From JAGOTP01 sp964598725 (lineage in GTDB: Bacteria; Patescibacteriota; Patescibacteriia; 2-12-FULL-60-25): a stretch of DNA of 64,000 bases. The notes beneath the pieces were generated by a model. The model was not told the origin of the DNA, searched no databases, and was given only the letters and a program-made list of their open reading frames with translations. Where the stretch lies: contig CAZRCW010000001.1 in NCBI GenBank assembly GCA_964598725.1, positions 248,001 to 312,000 on the forward strand. Reading direction: 5' to 3'. Position numbers and translations under genes: made by a program. Shown here in pieces: positions 44,281 through 52,968 of the stretch; positions within the stretch are counted from its first letter, which is position 1; each line of letters starts with the position of its first letter.

Positions 44281-44688
44281 ATGGACAGAGCATTTTTCGA
44301 TCAGGGCTTCGCGGCCATTGCCGCGGCTATCGTGGGGCAGCGGCTGACGCTCCTCAACGGGACGGTTATCACGGTTCTCAAGGCCAAAGGGTTCGATCGC
44401 GCGAGCAACCTCAAGGGCTACACGGGCGTCGTAGGTCTCCCGTCGGGGTCAGTGCACCTGCACCCCTCGATGGGTCACACGCTCATCCTGATCGCGACCA
44501 AGGACGGGAGCGAGCCGGGTGGCTGCGTCCTCGTCCAGGCGGCGCGTATCGACGGGAAGGTGGTGGACGGTCCCGGTAAAGTCTCCAAGGCGTTGGGGCT
44601 CGTCTATGCGAAGGATCCGACGCAGCGGACGATTGCGATCGCCAAGCCGACCGACAGCGGCCTTGTCTGCGAGAAGATCACGGCGTAG
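44281..44688 (+). CDS. short protein resembling alkyladenine DNA glycosylase (GC-rich island gene)
   Basis: 135 aa from ATG 44281, with AGGAG 6 bases upstream. MDRAFFDQGFAAIAAAIVGQRLTL, GYTGVVGLPSGS, GGCVLVQAARIDGKVVDGPGKVSKALGL follow the order of the MPG/AAG (3-methyladenine glycosylase) fold: FDR...ArxLLGk.L, E.Y.G.xDxA.H, AVLIRA.eP, GPGkL..ALGI. The catalytic Glu region (ExYxGxxDxAxH) is replaced by KGYTGVVGLPSG, and the protein is about 50 residues short. It may be inactive or have another role. The likeness is by eye only. Confidence 0.45.
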   Translation: MDRAFFDQGFAAIAAAIVGQRLTLLNGTVITVLKAKGFDRASNLKGYTGVVGLPSGSVHLHPSMGHTLILIATKDGSEPGGCVLVQAARIDGKVVDGPGKVSKALGLVYAKDPTQRTIAIAKPTDSGLVCEKITA

Positions 44689-44696
44689 ACGTAGCA

Positions 44697-44797
44697 GGTT
44701 TCTGTGAAGCGTGAACAATTCAAGGAAGGAGGTGCTAACACCCTCGCAGAAACCACGACGCCCCTCGTCTAGCTGGTTTTAGCGGGGGTGATGTCGT
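44697..44797 (+). terminator. two hairpins after the glycosylase-like gene
   Basis: GGTTTCTG (44697-44704) pairs with CAGAAACC (44747-44754), enclosing GGTG-CTAA-CACC next to a perfect AAGGAGGT. Then ACGACGCCCC (44755-44764) pairs with GGGG...GTCGT (44784-44797). No T-run. The enclosed SD sequence has no convincing gene after it. Confidence 0.4.
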
Positions 44798-44851
44798 ATT
44801 TGTAGGAAAGTCTGTTGTACGGAGCGTACGCTTGCTATCATTTTGGTATCT

Positions 44852-47800
44852 ATGAAGTTCTTTGAGATGTTGTTTGGTCAAAAACAAAATGCAGTAGATC
44901 CTATCTTAGAGGCGAAAGGTCAGAATATCGCTAATATAGATTCTGGGGAGGCTGATCAAGGCGGGCTCATCGAAATAAGGAAGCCACCCTTAGGATGGAA
45001 GTCTCCGGAATCTTTAAGAATTAAAATGGGAAAAAGAGTTACGACTGTTTCTGTAACGGCTGAAAAATATCGACAAGATCATCCAGAGTGGTTTGCGAAG
45101 CACTGGTCTACCAGACTTAAAACTGAGATAGAGTACTATCATCCTGACTTAATAAAGAAGATAGAAGAGGATTTAGATATAAAATCAAAAAACGAAAAAC
45201 TTGAGACCGCTGTTTACCCACCGCAGAATTGGAAAACAGCAATAGCACTCAAGAGTGCTTTTAAGAATGGTGCGAATGCTATTACGAGAGCGGCTGAAAA
45301 GTATCGATCTGATCACCCAGAATGGTTCGGTCTGTACTGGTCTACTATTAAATCTGAAAATGTAGAATATTATGCTCCTGAATTAATTGCTAAACTGGAA
45401 ATAGATCTTGGAGTAAAAGAAAAGCTTTTAGTACATGAGAGACTTGGGAGTGCTCCAAAAGAATGGAGAACAGACCACTCATTAGCTAACTCATGGGGGC
45501 ATCACCACGAAACCGTCGCTGCAGCTGCCGAGAAGTATAAAGAGAGTCACCCCGAGTGGTTTAAGGAATATGCATCTCCACGTTCAAATGCAGGAATGAT
45601 TCACTATCATCCAGACCTAGTTGTTCAGCTTGGGGCGGATTTAAAGGTTTCAGATAAGATCTTGCTTCGCAAAGATGCTGAAAAACCCCCAAATGGGTGG
45701 AGAACGCCCAAAGCACTGCAAGCCCCTTGGTTTAAAAAGAAAAAAGATATATTAGCTGCGGCTGATAAGTATAGAGAAGATCATCCAGAGTGGTTTCATA
45801 TTTACTGGTCAGGTCAGTTGGGGGATAGTACAGAGTTTCTTCACCCAGATTTGATTAACAAGTTGAAAATTGATTTAGGAATTGAGGAAATAATAAAAAC
45901 ACGTGAGCTAGCAACAAAGGCTCCGAAAGGGTGGAGAACGGAAGGCGCTATTGCCGCAGACTGGGTTTTGGGCACTTCTACCATTTCCAATGCGACAGAG
46001 AAATACCGTGCAGATCATCCGGAATGGTTTGGTCAGTACTGGTCTACTGTACTTAAATCAAATACAGAACACTATCATCCGGATCTCATCAAAAATTTGG
46101 AAGAAGACTTAAAAATTAAGGAGAAATTTTCAAGAGAGGATATCGGTAAGCTTGCGCCTGTGGGTTGGAGGACACCAGAGTGGTTATTTGGCCAGCATAA
46201 TACGCACAGAGATTTCTTCACTAAATTGGCGAATCCTCATCGTGAAGGTCATCCAGAATGGTTTGATGTCTATCAAGTAAAAAAATTTGGTCCTTTGGTC
46301 GAACACTATCATCCTACATTGGTAAAACTGCTTGAAAATAGTCCTGAGTTGATTGCAAGGCTTACTGAGCGCGAAGCATCAGGAAAAGCTCCGGAAGATT
46401 GGAAAACAGCTAGTGCGATTACAGCTCAATGGAAGGGTATTAGCAAGCCCTCTGTTATTGCTGCGACGGCTGAGAAATACCGGGAAGACCACCCAGAATG
46501 GTTCGGAAGTTATTGGTCAAAAAGACTAGGAAGTCGAACGGAATACTTTCATCCAGAACTCATAGGTCGGATAGAGAAGGATTTAGATATGGAAAAGAGA
46601 AAAGCAAAAAAAGAATCTGCACCTGTCGCACCGGTCGGTTGGCGAACGCCTAAGGCGATAGCAGCTGAATGGCATGGGTTTGATGGCACAGTTTCTAAAA
46701 TTGGAGAGAAGTATAGAGCCGATCATCCCGAATGGTTTAAAATGTACTGGTCTTTCTTTTTAGCAACTGAAACTGAGCATTATCATCCTGATTTGATAGA
46801 AAGAGTAAAAGAAGATTACAACGAATATAAAGCCCAAAGAGATGGAAAAAAAATCGAATCTCGAACTCAAGAGGAGCTCAAGCTCTTTCTAAAAGAGATA
46901 TCTGAGAATATTTCAGAGCTGTCTAAAAACTTCCGTGAGCTCATTAAGGTGTTTGGATCGTCTCGTTGTGTAGATGTACTTTTTCAGTTTCGTCCGGAAT
47001 ATAAAGTCTTAAAACATGATTACGTTAAGGGCCTAATTTCGGAGTACCTTGGAGATTGTCTGAATATTAGCTGTGGAGTTCCGCCAGATAGAAAAAATAT
47101 CTTACTGGTTGTCGAACAGCTTTCTAACCCAGATCTTCGAGAAGGCTTGTATGAGGCAATAAAGGACGATTGTTATCATTATTTACTCAATCAACAGAGG
47201 GCTGATCCATTAAAGGATCGTTTAGGGGCAACAGCTGAGTATAAGAATCATTTACGATCGCGATCGGGTGCCACTGATAATGTCGTATTTAATGAGATCG
47301 TTGATCGAGTTATCAAATACTATACCGATCTTTGGAAAAGCTACGACAAACCCCCTCAATTCGTCGATGCTCTTAAAGCTGGCCGTGAGTTCCCAGATAT
47401 CAACCAACGCATCAATATCAAGGAATTAGAAGATAAGAAGCGCTTGGTAATTGCTGATGAAATGGGTGTTGGAAAAAGTGCTTCGGTCATCATGGCTAAA
47501 GAGCATCTGGGTCTTAAGTGCGCTTTGGTTGTTGTTCCGAGTAACGTTGTGCAAACTTGGAAGAATTATCTCTCAGATGTGAAGGAAGGGGGCTATTTTA
47601 AGCCAGGTCAGGCGCCAAAGATACTGGTTGTTGAGAGCGTCGAACAGCTTCAAGGTGTACAGGAAGCTGGCTATGATTATGTGCTTATTTCCCACGAGCG
47701 ATTAACGGATCGATATGCGGATGGCCTACTTGAGATTCCGTATGACATGTTGATCGTTGATGAGTATCATAAGTTGAAATCGCTGAAAGGCGTACGTTCT

Positions 47801-49858
47801 GAGAAGTTGTTGCGACTTGCTCAGAAGATAGATAAACAAGAGCCGAAGGAGGGTGAGGCTGCTAGTGAAGAGTCTGAGAAGTACCTCGCTCTGCTTTCGG
47901 GAACACCAGTTCCAAACAAGGTTCAGGATATTGCAATTTCGTTGAAGCTTCTGTATCCGGAACGCTTTGGAAAGACAGATGATTCTCAGTTGGTGCTACA
48001 AATCCTCAAGGGAGACGTCTTGAATCTTCGCAGCCTTCTTCTTCCACGTCTTCAAATGAAGAGTTTGCGCGATGCGGTTGAAATGCCGCCACTTACGGAA
48101 GAACTGATTGAAATTGAAGCAGGGGAACTTGAGAAAGAGATCTACGGAGTATTCTTAGAAGATGATGAGCTAGCGTCCACTGAGAAGCTTAGTCTGCTGC
48201 GCCAATTTACGCTTTCTCCGTGGACAACTGAGTCTACGCCAGGTTTTAAGGGGGCGAAAATTGAGCGTGTGGGAGAAGATATTCGAAATGCGTTTGAAAC
48301 AAAAAATCGTGTATTACTGTTCGTTGATGACTTCGTCGAAAACGTCATTCGTGGCGAGCATACGATCATGCAGGAGTTTAACCTCCCTCCGGATGTTGTC
48401 GTTAGAGTTGTGCATGGCGGCATTAGTACGGAGGAAAGAAATGCTATCCAAGCAGAGTTCCAGGATCGTACGAATCCTCAAAAGATCTTCTTGATCGTCA
48501 GTGGTCAAACGGCTGATGTTGGTGTCGATTATTCGGCTGCTGAGGAGGTGTTCCACTATAACGAGCCATGGACCAAGTATCGAAAGCTCCAAGAGCTTGG
48601 AAGAGCGTATAGACCGGGATTAGCCCAACCCCTACATGCTCGAACCTATATCACGAAGGGTACGATCGAAGAGGGGATGTATGAATACATTCTTCAGAAG
48701 TACCGTGCCGTTGAAAAGCTTGTACGAGGTATCCCTCTTAGCCAGCTTGAGCAGCAGCTCCTCCAGGAAGATGAGAAGCGTGATGATTCAGGTTTGGAAG
48801 TAAATGCGGATTTAGCAGCTTACTACTTCTCTAATTGGGACCGCATGATGCAGTTCTTTGGGCATACCAAGGAACTTGGAGAAGAGAACTTCCGTAGCTT
48901 CGTTGAGACTCATGGGAAAGAATATGCGAGAGGCTATAGCGAATTAGGCGTCAGAAGCTACCAGGCGAATGCCAACCGTGTTTCTGGTACAGTGATGCAC
49001 CAAATGATCCGAGGAGGCCGCCCGCAGCTAGAGGAGATCAAGATATTGGATGTGGCTTCTGGTCCAGAGATGCTGAAGCGACACATCGATGAGCGCTATC
49101 AGGATAAGATCACGAGCGTAGATATCAACCCTTATCACTTTATGGAGGGTGAATCAGAGCAGCGTGTTGTTGGGAGTTGGACGGCATTACCGTTTGAGGC
49201 TCGCAGCTTCAACTACGTGAACTTATCACTCGCTATCGACCAGGCTAGTTTCATTCCAAGTAAAGGAAAAACCGAGCGTATAGAAGTTTTGAAAGAATTG
49301 AATAGAGTATTAAAAGTTGGTGGAAAAGCCGTCATGAGTATGATCTACAGCGTAGATTTCAAAGATAACGCTGGTTTCCACTCCGCGTTGTCCAAGTTGG
49401 GTTTCAAAGCGGTAGATGAGTTCTGCGGTGAAGTCTCTTCGGGTACTCGCTATAATTCGCGCTTAATCGTTCTAGAGAAGATGGATGATGTTGAGATCGA
49501 ATCGGAGGAGAAGGTAGCGGGAGAAGATCTGCTGGCATTGTTAGACGTAAAAGAGCGTGAAGGGATGAAGCTCGTCCAAAAAGAGGCGAAGATACGAGAT
49601 ACACGTAAGGTTCTAACATCCTTTGAGATCAATGGAAGAAAAGAGAAAATCCAACTAAACGAACTAGATAGATTGGTTTTAGCTGAAGAAGAGGACATTG
49701 TTGTACAAGGTGAGAATTTGAAGAAGCTCTATACTCGAATCGAAGCGATTCCTCCGAAGCTGATTCTTGAAAATGGATTTGTCCGAATTAAAGTGGGGGA
49801 TAAGTATGTTCTGTTTAAGAAGCTAAAGCGTGCTTCGGGCGTAGTGGTGATCAAATAA
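44852..49858 (+). CDS. giant protein: eight 78-aa repeats + SNF2 helicase + SAM methyltransferase
   Basis: 1668 aa. Residues ~42-665 are eight tandem units, each P.gWrTp.ai...W...(T)i..aaEKYR.DHPEWFg.YWS...TEhYHPDLI..l..DL; the HPEWF motif recurs every 234 bp exactly, once every 240. A SNF2-type helicase follows: ADEMGVGKSAS (~867-877), DEYH (~968), LLSGTPVPN (~1015), second lobe with QELGRAYRPG (~1248). Then a class I methyltransferase: ILDVASGPE, VDINPY, LPFEARSFNYVNLSLAI (~1395-1545). No DPPY motif, so not an N6-adenine type. The repeats are probably DNA-binding modules (inferred). A -10 TATCAT (44835-44840) lies 11 bases before the ATG, so the mRNA is nearly leaderless. Possibly a defence or DNA-remodelling protein; function unknown. 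Confidence 0.8.
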   Translation: MKFFEMLFGQKQNAVDPILEAKGQNIANIDSGEADQGGLIEIRKPPLGWKSPESLRIKMGKRVTTVSVTAEKYRQDHPEWFAKHWSTRLKTEIEYYHPDLIKKIEEDLDIKSKNEKLETAVYPPQNWKTAIALKSAFKNGANAITRAAEKYRSDHPEWFGLYWSTIKSENVEYYAPELIAKLEIDLGVKEKLLVHERLGSAPKEWRTDHSLANSWGHHHETVAAAAEKYKESHPEWFKEYASPRSNAGMIHYHPDLVVQLGADLKVSDKILLRKDAEKPPNGWRTPKALQAPWFKKKKDILAAADKYREDHPEWFHIYWSGQLGDSTEFLHPDLINKLKIDLGIEEIIKTRELATKAPKGWRTEGAIAADWVLGTSTISNATEKYRADHPEWFGQYWSTVLKSNTEHYHPDLIKNLEEDLKIKEKFSREDIGKLAPVGWRTPEWLFGQHNTHRDFFTKLANPHREGHPEWFDVYQVKKFGPLVEHYHPTLVKLLENSPELIARLTEREASGKAPEDWKTASAITAQWKGISKPSVIAATAEKYREDHPEWFGSYWSKRLGSRTEYFHPELIGRIEKDLDMEKRKAKKESAPVAPVGWRTPKAIAAEWHGFDGTVSKIGEKYRADHPEWFKMYWSFFLATETEHYHPDLIERVKEDYNEYKAQRDGKKIESRTQEELKLFLKEISENISELSKNFRELIKVFGSSRCVDVLFQFRPEYKVLKHDYVKGLISEYLGDCLNISCGVPPDRKNILLVVEQLSNPDLREGLYEAIKDDCYHYLLNQQRADPLKDRLGATAEYKNHLRSRSGATDNVVFNEIVDRVIKYYTDLWKSYDKPPQFVDALKAGREFPDINQRINIKELEDKKRLVIADEMGVGKSASVIMAKEHLGLKCALVVVPSNVVQTWKNYLSDVKEGGYFKPGQAPKILVVESVEQLQGVQEAGYDYVLISHERLTDRYADGLLEIPYDMLIVDEYHKLKSLKGVRSEKLLRLAQKIDKQEPKEGEAASEESEKYLALLSGTPVPNKVQDIAISLKLLYPERFGKTDDSQLVLQILKGDVLNLRSLLLPRLQMKSLRDAVEMPPLTEELIEIEAGELEKEIYGVFLEDDELASTEKLSLLRQFTLSPWTTESTPGFKGAKIERVGEDIRNAFETKNRVLLFVDDFVENVIRGEHTIMQEFNLPPDVVVRVVHGGISTEERNAIQAEFQDRTNPQKIFLIVSGQTADVGVDYSAAEEVFHYNEPWTKYRKLQELGRAYRPGLAQPLHARTYITKGTIEEGMYEYILQKYRAVEKLVRGIPLSQLEQQLLQEDEKRDDSGLEVNADLAAYYFSNWDRMMQFFGHTKELGEENFRSFVETHGKEYARGYSELGVRSYQANANRVSGTVMHQMIRGGRPQLEEIKILDVASGPEMLKRHIDERYQDKITSVDINPYHFMEGESEQRVVGSWTALPFEARSFNYVNLSLAIDQASFIPSKGKTERIEVLKELNRVLKVGGKAVMSMIYSVDFKDNAGFHSALSKLGFKAVDEFCGEVSSGTRYNSRLIVLEKMDDVEIESEEKVAGEDLLALLDVKEREGMKLVQKEAKIRDTRKVLTSFEINGRKEKIQLNELDRLVLAEEEDIVVQGENLKKLYTRIEAIPPKLILENGFVRIKVGDKYVLFKKLKRASGVVVIK
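44977..46860 (+). repeat. eight tandem ~234-bp coding repeats
   Basis: The His codon of HPEWF occurs at 45080, 45314, 45548, 45782, 46016, 46250, 46490 and 46724: steps of 234 bp except one of 240. The units diverge in sequence, so they are old duplications kept in register. Confidence 0.9.
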
Positions 49859-49872
49859 AGACTGCAAGATAA

Positions 49873-49918
49873 ACAAAAACACCTCCATCGCTGGAAGTGT
49901 TCTTGTTGGAGCGGGTAG
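49873..49918. repeat. right copy of 46-bp direct repeat (att-like)
   Basis: Covers the last 12 bases of tRNA-Gly including CCA and its downstream terminator. Differs from 44024-44069 at two positions. Confidence 0.6.
49874..49901 (-). terminator. tRNA-Gly terminator
   Basis: On the minus strand AACACTTCCA-GCGA-TGGAGGTGTT (one G-U pair) followed by TTTTTGTTT. Confidence 0.8.
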
Positions 49919-49981
49919 GGGGAGTCGAACCCCCATCTCTACCTTGGCAAGGTAGCATAATAGCCGCTATACGATACCCGC
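49907..49981 (-). tRNA. tRNA-Gly (GCC)
   Basis: Minus strand. Acceptor GCGGGTA/TACCCGC, anticodon arm CTACC-TTGCCAA-GGTAG with anticodon GCC, T-arm GGGGG-TTCGACT-CCCCC, discriminator T and an encoded CCA. Its terminator follows. The 3' end is duplicated at 44.06 kb. Confidence 0.95.
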
Positions 49982-50040
49982 TTGGGCGCTATTTACGCGC
50001 CCAGGATAGTACCAGGGGCTGTCGGGCCTTGCAAGGCCGT

Positions 50041-52581
50041 TTAGGCCGCCACCGGAATTGTGTCGTTTGGAGCCAACTTTCCTGCTTTCCGCTTCTCGAG
50101 CCAACGGCGAATCCCTTCGATCGCACCGATACTGCCCACAGCGATGCCGATCGCATTCCAAGGGAGCTTGGTATTGCTTGGACTGCTACCGGCCGTCTGG
50201 GCGCTTGGTTCAGGGTGTCTGACGATCACAATATCCGAAGCCTTGGCGGGTTGGATCTTCCAGGTGCCGTTGCGGCCATCGAAGATGCCGCTGACTTCGA
50301 TCGTGTCACCAGGTTTTACGCGTTGAGCGCGGTAACCAAGGATGGCTTTGATCGGGATACTGACTTCACCGATCTGTGCTTCGAGGGTGATGACGGTAGA
50401 ACGGCTGTCCGTCACCGTGCCTTCGAGGCGAGTGAAGCTCCACTGATCTTCGAGGCCGGGAGCGTTCCAATCGACGATGCGGGGAGTGGAAGTCGTAGGA
50501 GGAGAGACCGACTTCCAGGTATCACCCGTCTCCATCTGGAGCTGGACGCCTTCATCGTTTGCGAATAAGAGACCAGTGATCTCGATCGTGTCGCCGAGTG
50601 CGGGGCTTGGGAGTTGTGTCGTGGTCTTCACGAGCAGCCCACGACCATCTGGGGCCAAAAGAACGAATTTTTGTTTGCCGAAGACGCCAGCTGTGGAGCC
50701 AACGAGGCCTTGCAGGCGTACGCGGACCTTGGGCGCGAGTTGTTCGGCGGGAGTCTGCTCGAAATGAGTCACGATAGTAGGGATAACAAGTGATTTCTTG
50801 GTCGACGCTTTCTTCGTCGTTGTCTTAGCCGTCGACTTCTTAGTAGGTGCCTTCGTTGTGGCTTTTACCGCTGTCTTTTTCTCAGCCGTTTTCTTCGTGC
50901 TCGTCGCTGAGGACTTTGTTGGCGCCTTCTTCGCTGCTGTAGCTAAGCTTTTAACTTCACCTGTGCTTGGAGGCGGAGTCGTGGTCTTTGCTTTAGCTGT
51001 TGATGATGTTGCTTTCGGGACAGCAGTCTTCTTAGGTGCTGCTACTTTCGTCGTTGCTGCTGGAATGGGTACCGCAGCTTCGAGAACGTTTGCCGCTGCC
51101 TTCGTTGGACGTTGGGTCAGCTGCCAGCTGGTTGAGACATCATCTCTGATCCAGCTTGTGCCTTTAGGACTATTTCCATATTTCACTTCTTGCGCGATGG
51201 TTCCATCCGCTCGTTTCAAACGAACGGTCGCACCGGCATTTTTCAGCTTCGCCGTTTTCCAAGCGGGGGCAATGTAATTGCCTTGGGGGATCAGGGCTTG
51301 GAGCGCGGCGGTCGTAAAGGTGTAGATGACTTTGCTATCCGCTTCGAGTTTCCAGTTCAAGTAGCGAAGCGGGCTGGCGTTGTCGGGTAAGCGGAGCTCG
51401 ATCCATTCCTCGCCATTCGTCGGTGCCGCTGCGAGGATTTCTGTAATAATGGGATCGAACGAGGCGGAATCGGTCGGTACTACCGGAGAAACAATCGGTT
51501 GAGTGACGACCGGTGCCGGAACAATAGGGGTTGGTTCACTCACTAGGACAGGATTCGTTGTTGTAGACGTAACTTGTTCAATTGTACTCGTGACAGCAGT
51601 GCTCGTTGCTACAGCGGTAGTTGAAGTTGGAGTGGCGACGGTTGTAGTCGCTGTGCTGTCATCGACCGTGACAACTTCAGAGCTACTCGTGGCAACAGGA
51701 TTCTCGGGAAGATCGGGAGTTTGCGGTATCTCTGCTGCAGGTTCAGTGCTTGTTGGGGAGAGAGGGGTTTCATACGAAAGGGGAACATCGGACAATTCTT
51801 CGAGCAGATCTTCGAGCGTGACACCGTAGAGCGCCGCCTCATCTGGATCGAGAAGGGGGACATCTTCATCGAAGATGGGCTCTTCAGTTACTACAGGAGA
51901 GGATGTGGGTGTTTCGGGTATAACAACGGGATTAGACGGTGGCTGAACCACAGGAGAAGGTACGAGAGGGAAGGTGACGGGCTGACATTCATCGCACATG
52001 CCAGGTGTTCCCAGGTCAGGTGAAACAAGATCGAACGTGCTCGTTGCCGATCTCCAGGCCCAGCCGGTGCTGGAAGCGGTGCGAATCATGCTGGTATTCA
52101 CAGGTGTCGAAGCGCCAGCGGGTGGTTTCGCTCCTGTTCCGGCGCTGTCTTTGAGCGTTCCTTGCGGATCGCGCAACTCGAGCAGGAGATGATCGTTCGA
52201 GAGTGAGAGGCTACTTGTCGCCATCCCAACCGTCTTTGTCGTCAGAACGGTCTTGTCAGAACTCGCTGGATAATTCGCAATCAAGAATGTTTGCTGAGGA
52301 AGCAAGGTATCCGTCGCGGAAAAGAACAAGGGTTTCTCACTCGCGCCGACCAATGACCAACCGGCTAGCGAGACCGGTTCGGTGCCGGTGTTCCAGAGCT
52401 CGAGCCATTCATCCGCCGTAGAACGGGATGAGCCAGACCATTGCACTTCGCCGATGAGAATCGATGATGGTGGTTCTGCCGCCGAAGCGGTGTGAAGAGG
52501 AAAAGACAGAGAAGTGAGTAAGGTACACCAAACCAGGAGAGACGAGAGAAAAACTCGTCCCCGTGATGTGGGGTGAAGCAT
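50041..52581 (-). CDS. secreted LTD / OB-fold surface protein
   Basis: About 846 aa. Signal peptide (FLSSLLVWCTLLTSLSFPLHTASAA), first lamin-tail domain (SSILIGEVQWSGSSRSTADEWLELWNTGTEPVSLAGWSLVG, about 40-165), an acidic Ser/Thr/Pro linker, a second lamin-tail domain (PIITEILAAAPTNGEEWIELRLPDN, about 375-490), a Lys/Thr/Ala-rich stretch, two OB-like domains (VRVRLQGLVGSTAGVFGKQKFVLLA; IEVSGIFDGRNGTWKIQPAKA), and a C-terminal membrane anchor with a basic tail. LTD plus OB modules occur in proteins handling extracellular DNA. Probably cell-surface, function inferred. Confidence 0.75.
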   Translation of the reverse strand: MLHPTSRGRVFLSSLLVWCTLLTSLSFPLHTASAAEPPSSILIGEVQWSGSSRSTADEWLELWNTGTEPVSLAGWSLVGASEKPLFFSATDTLLPQQTFLIANYPASSDKTVLTTKTVGMATSSLSLSNDHLLLELRDPQGTLKDSAGTGAKPPAGASTPVNTSMIRTASSTGWAWRSATSTFDLVSPDLGTPGMCDECQPVTFPLVPSPVVQPPSNPVVIPETPTSSPVVTEEPIFDEDVPLLDPDEAALYGVTLEDLLEELSDVPLSYETPLSPTSTEPAAEIPQTPDLPENPVATSSSEVVTVDDSTATTTVATPTSTTAVATSTAVTSTIEQVTSTTTNPVLVSEPTPIVPAPVVTQPIVSPVVPTDSASFDPIITEILAAAPTNGEEWIELRLPDNASPLRYLNWKLEADSKVIYTFTTAALQALIPQGNYIAPAWKTAKLKNAGATVRLKRADGTIAQEVKYGNSPKGTSWIRDDVSTSWQLTQRPTKAAANVLEAAVPIPAATTKVAAPKKTAVPKATSSTAKAKTTTPPPSTGEVKSLATAAKKAPTKSSATSTKKTAEKKTAVKATTKAPTKKSTAKTTTKKASTKKSLVIPTIVTHFEQTPAEQLAPKVRVRLQGLVGSTAGVFGKQKFVLLAPDGRGLLVKTTTQLPSPALGDTIEITGLLFANDEGVQLQMETGDTWKSVSPPTTSTPRIVDWNAPGLEDQWSFTRLEGTVTDSRSTVITLEAQIGEVSIPIKAILGYRAQRVKPGDTIEVSGIFDGRNGTWKIQPAKASDIVIVRHPEPSAQTAGSSPSNTKLPWNAIGIAVGSIGAIEGIRRWLEKRKAGKLAPNDTIPVAA

Positions 52582-52593
52582 GTTGTGGGGCAA

Positions 52594-52931
52594 CTGATCC
52601 GCCGACGGATCGGGCGAAGCGTCGTTGTTCTCAGGCCTCCTTATCCATCATGGCACGCGATTTCTGAACGCTGTGGAAAGGCTGTCGATGAAGGATGAAA
52701 GTGATGTACAGCCTAATCTGGATGTTAAAAATACACGTAACAGTTGAAATGAATTGTCTGCTCAGTGTTTCATTCGGAAAAGGTGGAGCGGTTTACTAAA
52801 CGCCTTACAGTTTCTTTGGAAGGAGGTGAGGCGTTTGAATGGTCATTTTTCTTTTCATTCATTCAAAAAGAAATCCACAGTAAAGACGTATGCTTGTGGA
52901 TAAGCACGAAAATAATGGAATAAAGGGCACC
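52594..52931. other. intergenic region between LTD protein and lexA
   Basis: No long frame. AAACGCCT (52798-52805) pairs with AGGCGTTT (52829-52836), with a perfect AAGGAGGT (52820-52827) in the loop; a 22-codon frame from TTG 52835 follows it. A perfect DnaA box (TGTGGATAA, 52895-52903) lies downstream. A regulated leader or small peptide is possible but unproven. Confidence 0.35.
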
Positions 52932-52960
52932 TTGACGGTGTTCTGTTTCTGTTCTAATTT
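52932..52960 (+). promoter_or_regulatory. lexA promoter
   Basis: TTGACG (52932-52937), 17 bp, TAATTT (52955-52960). The ATG follows 8 bases later, so the mRNA is leaderless or nearly so. Confidence 0.65.
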
Positions 52961-52965
52961 TGTTC
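52940..52965 (+). promoter_or_regulatory. two overlapping LexA boxes, GTTC-N7-GTTC type
   Basis: GTTC occurs at 52940, 52951 and 52962, each 11 bp apart, giving two overlapping GTTC-N7-GTTC sites. This is the direct-repeat SOS box known from alphaproteobacteria, lying across the -35 to start region of lexA itself, the place expected for autorepression. Confidence 0.7.
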
Positions 52966-52968
52966 TAT

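Noticed and set aside
52835..52903. 22-codon frame after a perfect SD
   Set aside because: Too short to support; mentioned only as a possible leader peptide.
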